From an uncultured Collinsella sp. (GTDB lineage: Bacteria; Actinomycetota; Coriobacteriia; Coriobacteriales; Coriobacteriaceae): 7,889 nt of DNA. Under the pieces are notes generated by a model, which was given only the letters and a program-made list of their open reading frames with translations, was not told the DNA's origin and ran no database searches. Below, one piece after another: positions 5,944 to 7,889 of the stretch. Location of the stretch: positions 1 through 7,889 of the forward strand of contig UQVT01000087.1 in NCBI GenBank assembly GCA_900544465.1. The letters are read 5' to 3'. The translations under genes were made by a program, and so were the position numbers. The first letter of the stretch is position 1. Each line of letters starts with the position of its first letter.

Positions 5944-7879
5944 GACCGCAGCCCAAGCACGCCCGGCCGACCTCAAGCGCACGGTGCGCCGCCTGCTCTC
6001 CTACATGGGGCATGCCAAGTTCTCGTTGCTCGCGGTGGGCGTGCTCGCCTCCGTCGCCGCCATCGCGAGCCTCGCCGGCACCTACATGGTGCGCCCCATC
6101 GTTAACGGTTTGGCTACGGGCGGGGAGGAACTGCTCGCCAAGCAGGTCATCCTGACGGCGATCATCTACGCCGCGGGCGTGCTTTCGGCCCTGGGCTACT
6201 CGCAGATCATGGTGCGCGCGGCCCAACGCGTGGTGTCCGATATTCGCCGCGACCTGTTCGCGCACATCCAGACGCTGCCGCTCAGTTATTTTGACAGCAC
6301 GCGCTCGGGCGACATCATGAGCTTTTTCACCAATGACGTCGACACCGTCTCCGAGGCGCTTAACAACAGCTTTGCCAACGTGATTCAGGCCGCCATTCAG
6401 GTTGTGGGCACCACGGCTATGCTCATCATCCTTAACTGGCAGCTCACGATTATCACACTCGTGTGCGATGCGGCCATTGTGCTGTATGCGCGCTACTCGG
6501 GCGCGCGCTCTAAGCGTTTCTTTGCTGCCCAGCAGGCATCGCTTGGCGACCTGGACGGATATATCGAAGAAATGGTCTCGGGCCAAAAGGTCATCAAGGT
6601 CTTTAACCGTGAGGCAGCGAATGTCGCCGGCTTTACCTGCCGCAACGACGAGCTTCGCCGCACCGGTACCGCCGCCGTGAGCTATGCCAACTCCATGGTG
6701 CCCATGACCGTCGTGATTGGCTATGTCAACTATGCCATCGTTGCCGTGGCGGGCGGCATGCTCTGCATCAAGGGGCTCGCCGATGTGGGCGCACTTGCAA
6801 GCTACCTGGTCTTTGTGCGCCAGGCCGCCATGCCCATCAACCAGTTTACGCAGCTCGGCAACTTCTTGCTCAACGCGTTGGCCGGTGCCGAGCGCCTGTT
6901 TGCCGCCATGGACCTTGAGCCCGAGGTGGACGAGGGCTGCGTGGAGCTGGTGCAGACGGGCGACGCCGCGTGGGCGTGGAAGATTCCCGAGGGCCAGGGC
7001 GTGGGCGCGTACGGGCATTTGCATGATGTGGCAGCCGTTGATGAGTCGGGCCGCGCGGTGGCTGCCGACGGCACCGAGCTCACGTGCGGCTTGGTCCCGC
7101 TTGCCGGCGACGTGCGCTTCCATGCCGTGGACTTTTCCTACGTGCCGGGCGCCCGCGTGCTCACGGACCTCAACCTGTTTGCCAAGCCGGGGCAAAAGAT
7201 TGCGTTTGTGGGCTCCACGGGCGCCGGCAAGACGACCATCACCAACCTCATCAACCGCTTCTACGAGGTCGATGACGGCGAGATCACGTACGACGGCATC
7301 GACGTCAAGCACATTGCCAAGGCCAGCCTGCGCGGGTCGCTCGGCATTGTGCTGCAGGACACGCACCTGTTTAGCGGCACCATTGCGCAGAACATCCGCT
7401 TTGGCAAGCTCGACGCGACCGACGAGGAGGTGCGCGCCGCTGCCGAGGCCGCCTGCGCCGACTCGTTTATCCGCCGCCTGCCGCGGGGCTACGACACACC
7501 GGTCACGGCCGACGGCGCCAACCTGTCGCAGGGTCAGCGTCAGCTGCTCGCCATCGCGCGCGTGGCCGTCGCCGATCCGCCGGTGCTCATCCTGGACGAG
7601 GCCACGAGCTCCATTGACACGCGTACCGAAAAGCTCATCGAGCGCGGTATGGACCGCATCATGCGCGGTCGCACCACGTTTATGATCGCGCACCGCCTGT
7701 CCACCGTCCGCGACGCCGACGCCATCATGGTCCTCGAACACGGCCGCATCATCGAGCGCGGCACGCACGAAGAGCTGCTCGCCCAGCACGGCGAGTACTG
7801 GCAGCGGTCGCGCGCGCAGACGTGGTGTAAGAGTGTCCTGAGGTCCGTCGCTGCAAGTCCCGATGTTACTCCTTCTTGA
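5936..7879 (+). CDS. Heterodimeric ABC exporter, catalytic subunit
   Basis: This 647-residue protein is the partner of the preceding gene product; the genes overlap in ATGCCTAA, implying coupled translation and equal dose. The membrane domain covers about 1-325, with helix 1 near 29-52. The nucleotide-binding domain from about 391 has Walker A GSTGAGKTT (426-434, K432), Q-loop Q474, signature LSQGQ (530-534), Walker B LILDE (551-555, catalytic E555) and switch H586 (IAHRLST). It thus keeps the catalytic Glu and His, while its signature has Gln in place of the first Gly. The same LSQGQ change occurs in TM288-type subunits and belongs to the degenerate composite site. Between the two domains is a linker of about 60 residues (328-390), longer than usual, containing WAWK (346-349). 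The C-terminus departs from the usual ending after EYWQ and adds about 20 residues unlike the family, perhaps a shifted or eroded end. The ATG at 5936 has a near-perfect ribosome site. Confidence 0.95.
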   Translation: MPKTAAQARPADLKRTVRRLLSYMGHAKFSLLAVGVLASVAAIASLAGTYMVRPIVNGLATGGEELLAKQVILTAIIYAAGVLSALGYSQIMVRAAQRVVSDIRRDLFAHIQTLPLSYFDSTRSGDIMSFFTNDVDTVSEALNNSFANVIQAAIQVVGTTAMLIILNWQLTIITLVCDAAIVLYARYSGARSKRFFAAQQASLGDLDGYIEEMVSGQKVIKVFNREAANVAGFTCRNDELRRTGTAAVSYANSMVPMTVVIGYVNYAIVAVAGGMLCIKGLADVGALASYLVFVRQAAMPINQFTQLGNFLLNALAGAERLFAAMDLEPEVDEGCVELVQTGDAAWAWKIPEGQGVGAYGHLHDVAAVDESGRAVAADGTELTCGLVPLAGDVRFHAVDFSYVPGARVLTDLNLFAKPGQKIAFVGSTGAGKTTITNLINRFYEVDDGEITYDGIDVKHIAKASLRGSLGIVLQDTHLFSGTIAQNIRFGKLDATDEEVRAAAEAACADSFIRRLPRGYDTPVTADGANLSQGQRQLLAIARVAVADPPVLILDEATSSIDTRTEKLIERGMDRIMRGRTTFMIAHRLSTVRDADAIMVLEHGRIIERGTHEELLAQHGEYWQRSRAQTWCKSVLRSVAASPDVTPS

Positions 7880-7889
7880 GACCGCGCCT

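Noticed and set aside
5714..7789. Long minus-strand open frame (691 codons) opposite the second ABC gene
   Set aside because: It mirrors the conserved ABC coding strand. The translation is rich in His, Ala, Arg and Gly with no domain or ribosome site, which is common opposite GC-rich genes.

Overview
The window is GC-rich (by eye above 60 %, with codons ending mostly in G or C). The shape of its proteins fits a high-GC gut actinobacterium of the class Coriobacteriia, most likely Collinsella or a near relative. This is an inference from composition, from an actinobacterial-style LigA with a basic insertion in the HhH region, and from the style of the exporters. No rRNA or other marker gene is present to confirm it. 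No rRNA, tRNA, CRISPR array or insertion sequence is visible.

Layout. (1) 14-2242 (+) is a complete NAD+-dependent DNA ligase (ligA) with an N-terminal extension carrying a QxxLF sliding-clamp-type motif. A 59-codon reading frame (2242-2421) starts inside the ligA stop codon and has its own Shine-Dalgarno sequence. (2) 2413-2523 (-) holds what looks like the last ~35 residues of a lost regulator with a GyrI-like effector-binding domain, abutting and slightly overlapping the 3' end of the next gene. (3) 2508-3854 (-) is a complete MATE-family exporter. (4) 3855-4113 is an AT-richer divergent control region. It holds several inverted repeats, an exact 11-bp direct repeat, a near-consensus sigma-70-type promoter facing right, a plausible promoter facing left, and a 50-codon GTG-start frame that could encode a small ribbon-helix-helix protein. 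(5) 4114-5943 and 5936-7879 (+) are two overlapping genes for the halves of a heterodimeric ABC exporter: the first has a degenerate ATPase site, the second the consensus catalytic residues. No convincing rho-independent terminator was found between the converging ligA and MATE genes. No gene-free stretch exceeds 300 bases.

How the parts fit. The MATE pump (presumably ion-coupled) and the ATP-driven ABC exporter are divergently transcribed from one 259-bp region dense in dyads. This suggests a small efflux locus under local repression, possibly by the candidate 50-residue protein or by a regulator encoded elsewhere. The regulator remnant beyond the MATE gene hints that a MerR- or AraC-type controller once lay there. 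LigA is a housekeeping neighbour. I see no clearly new multi-gene system. The points most worth checking are the LigA clamp motif, the operator-rich divergent region with its candidate small regulator, the regulator remnant, and the WAWK-containing linker in the second ABC subunit.
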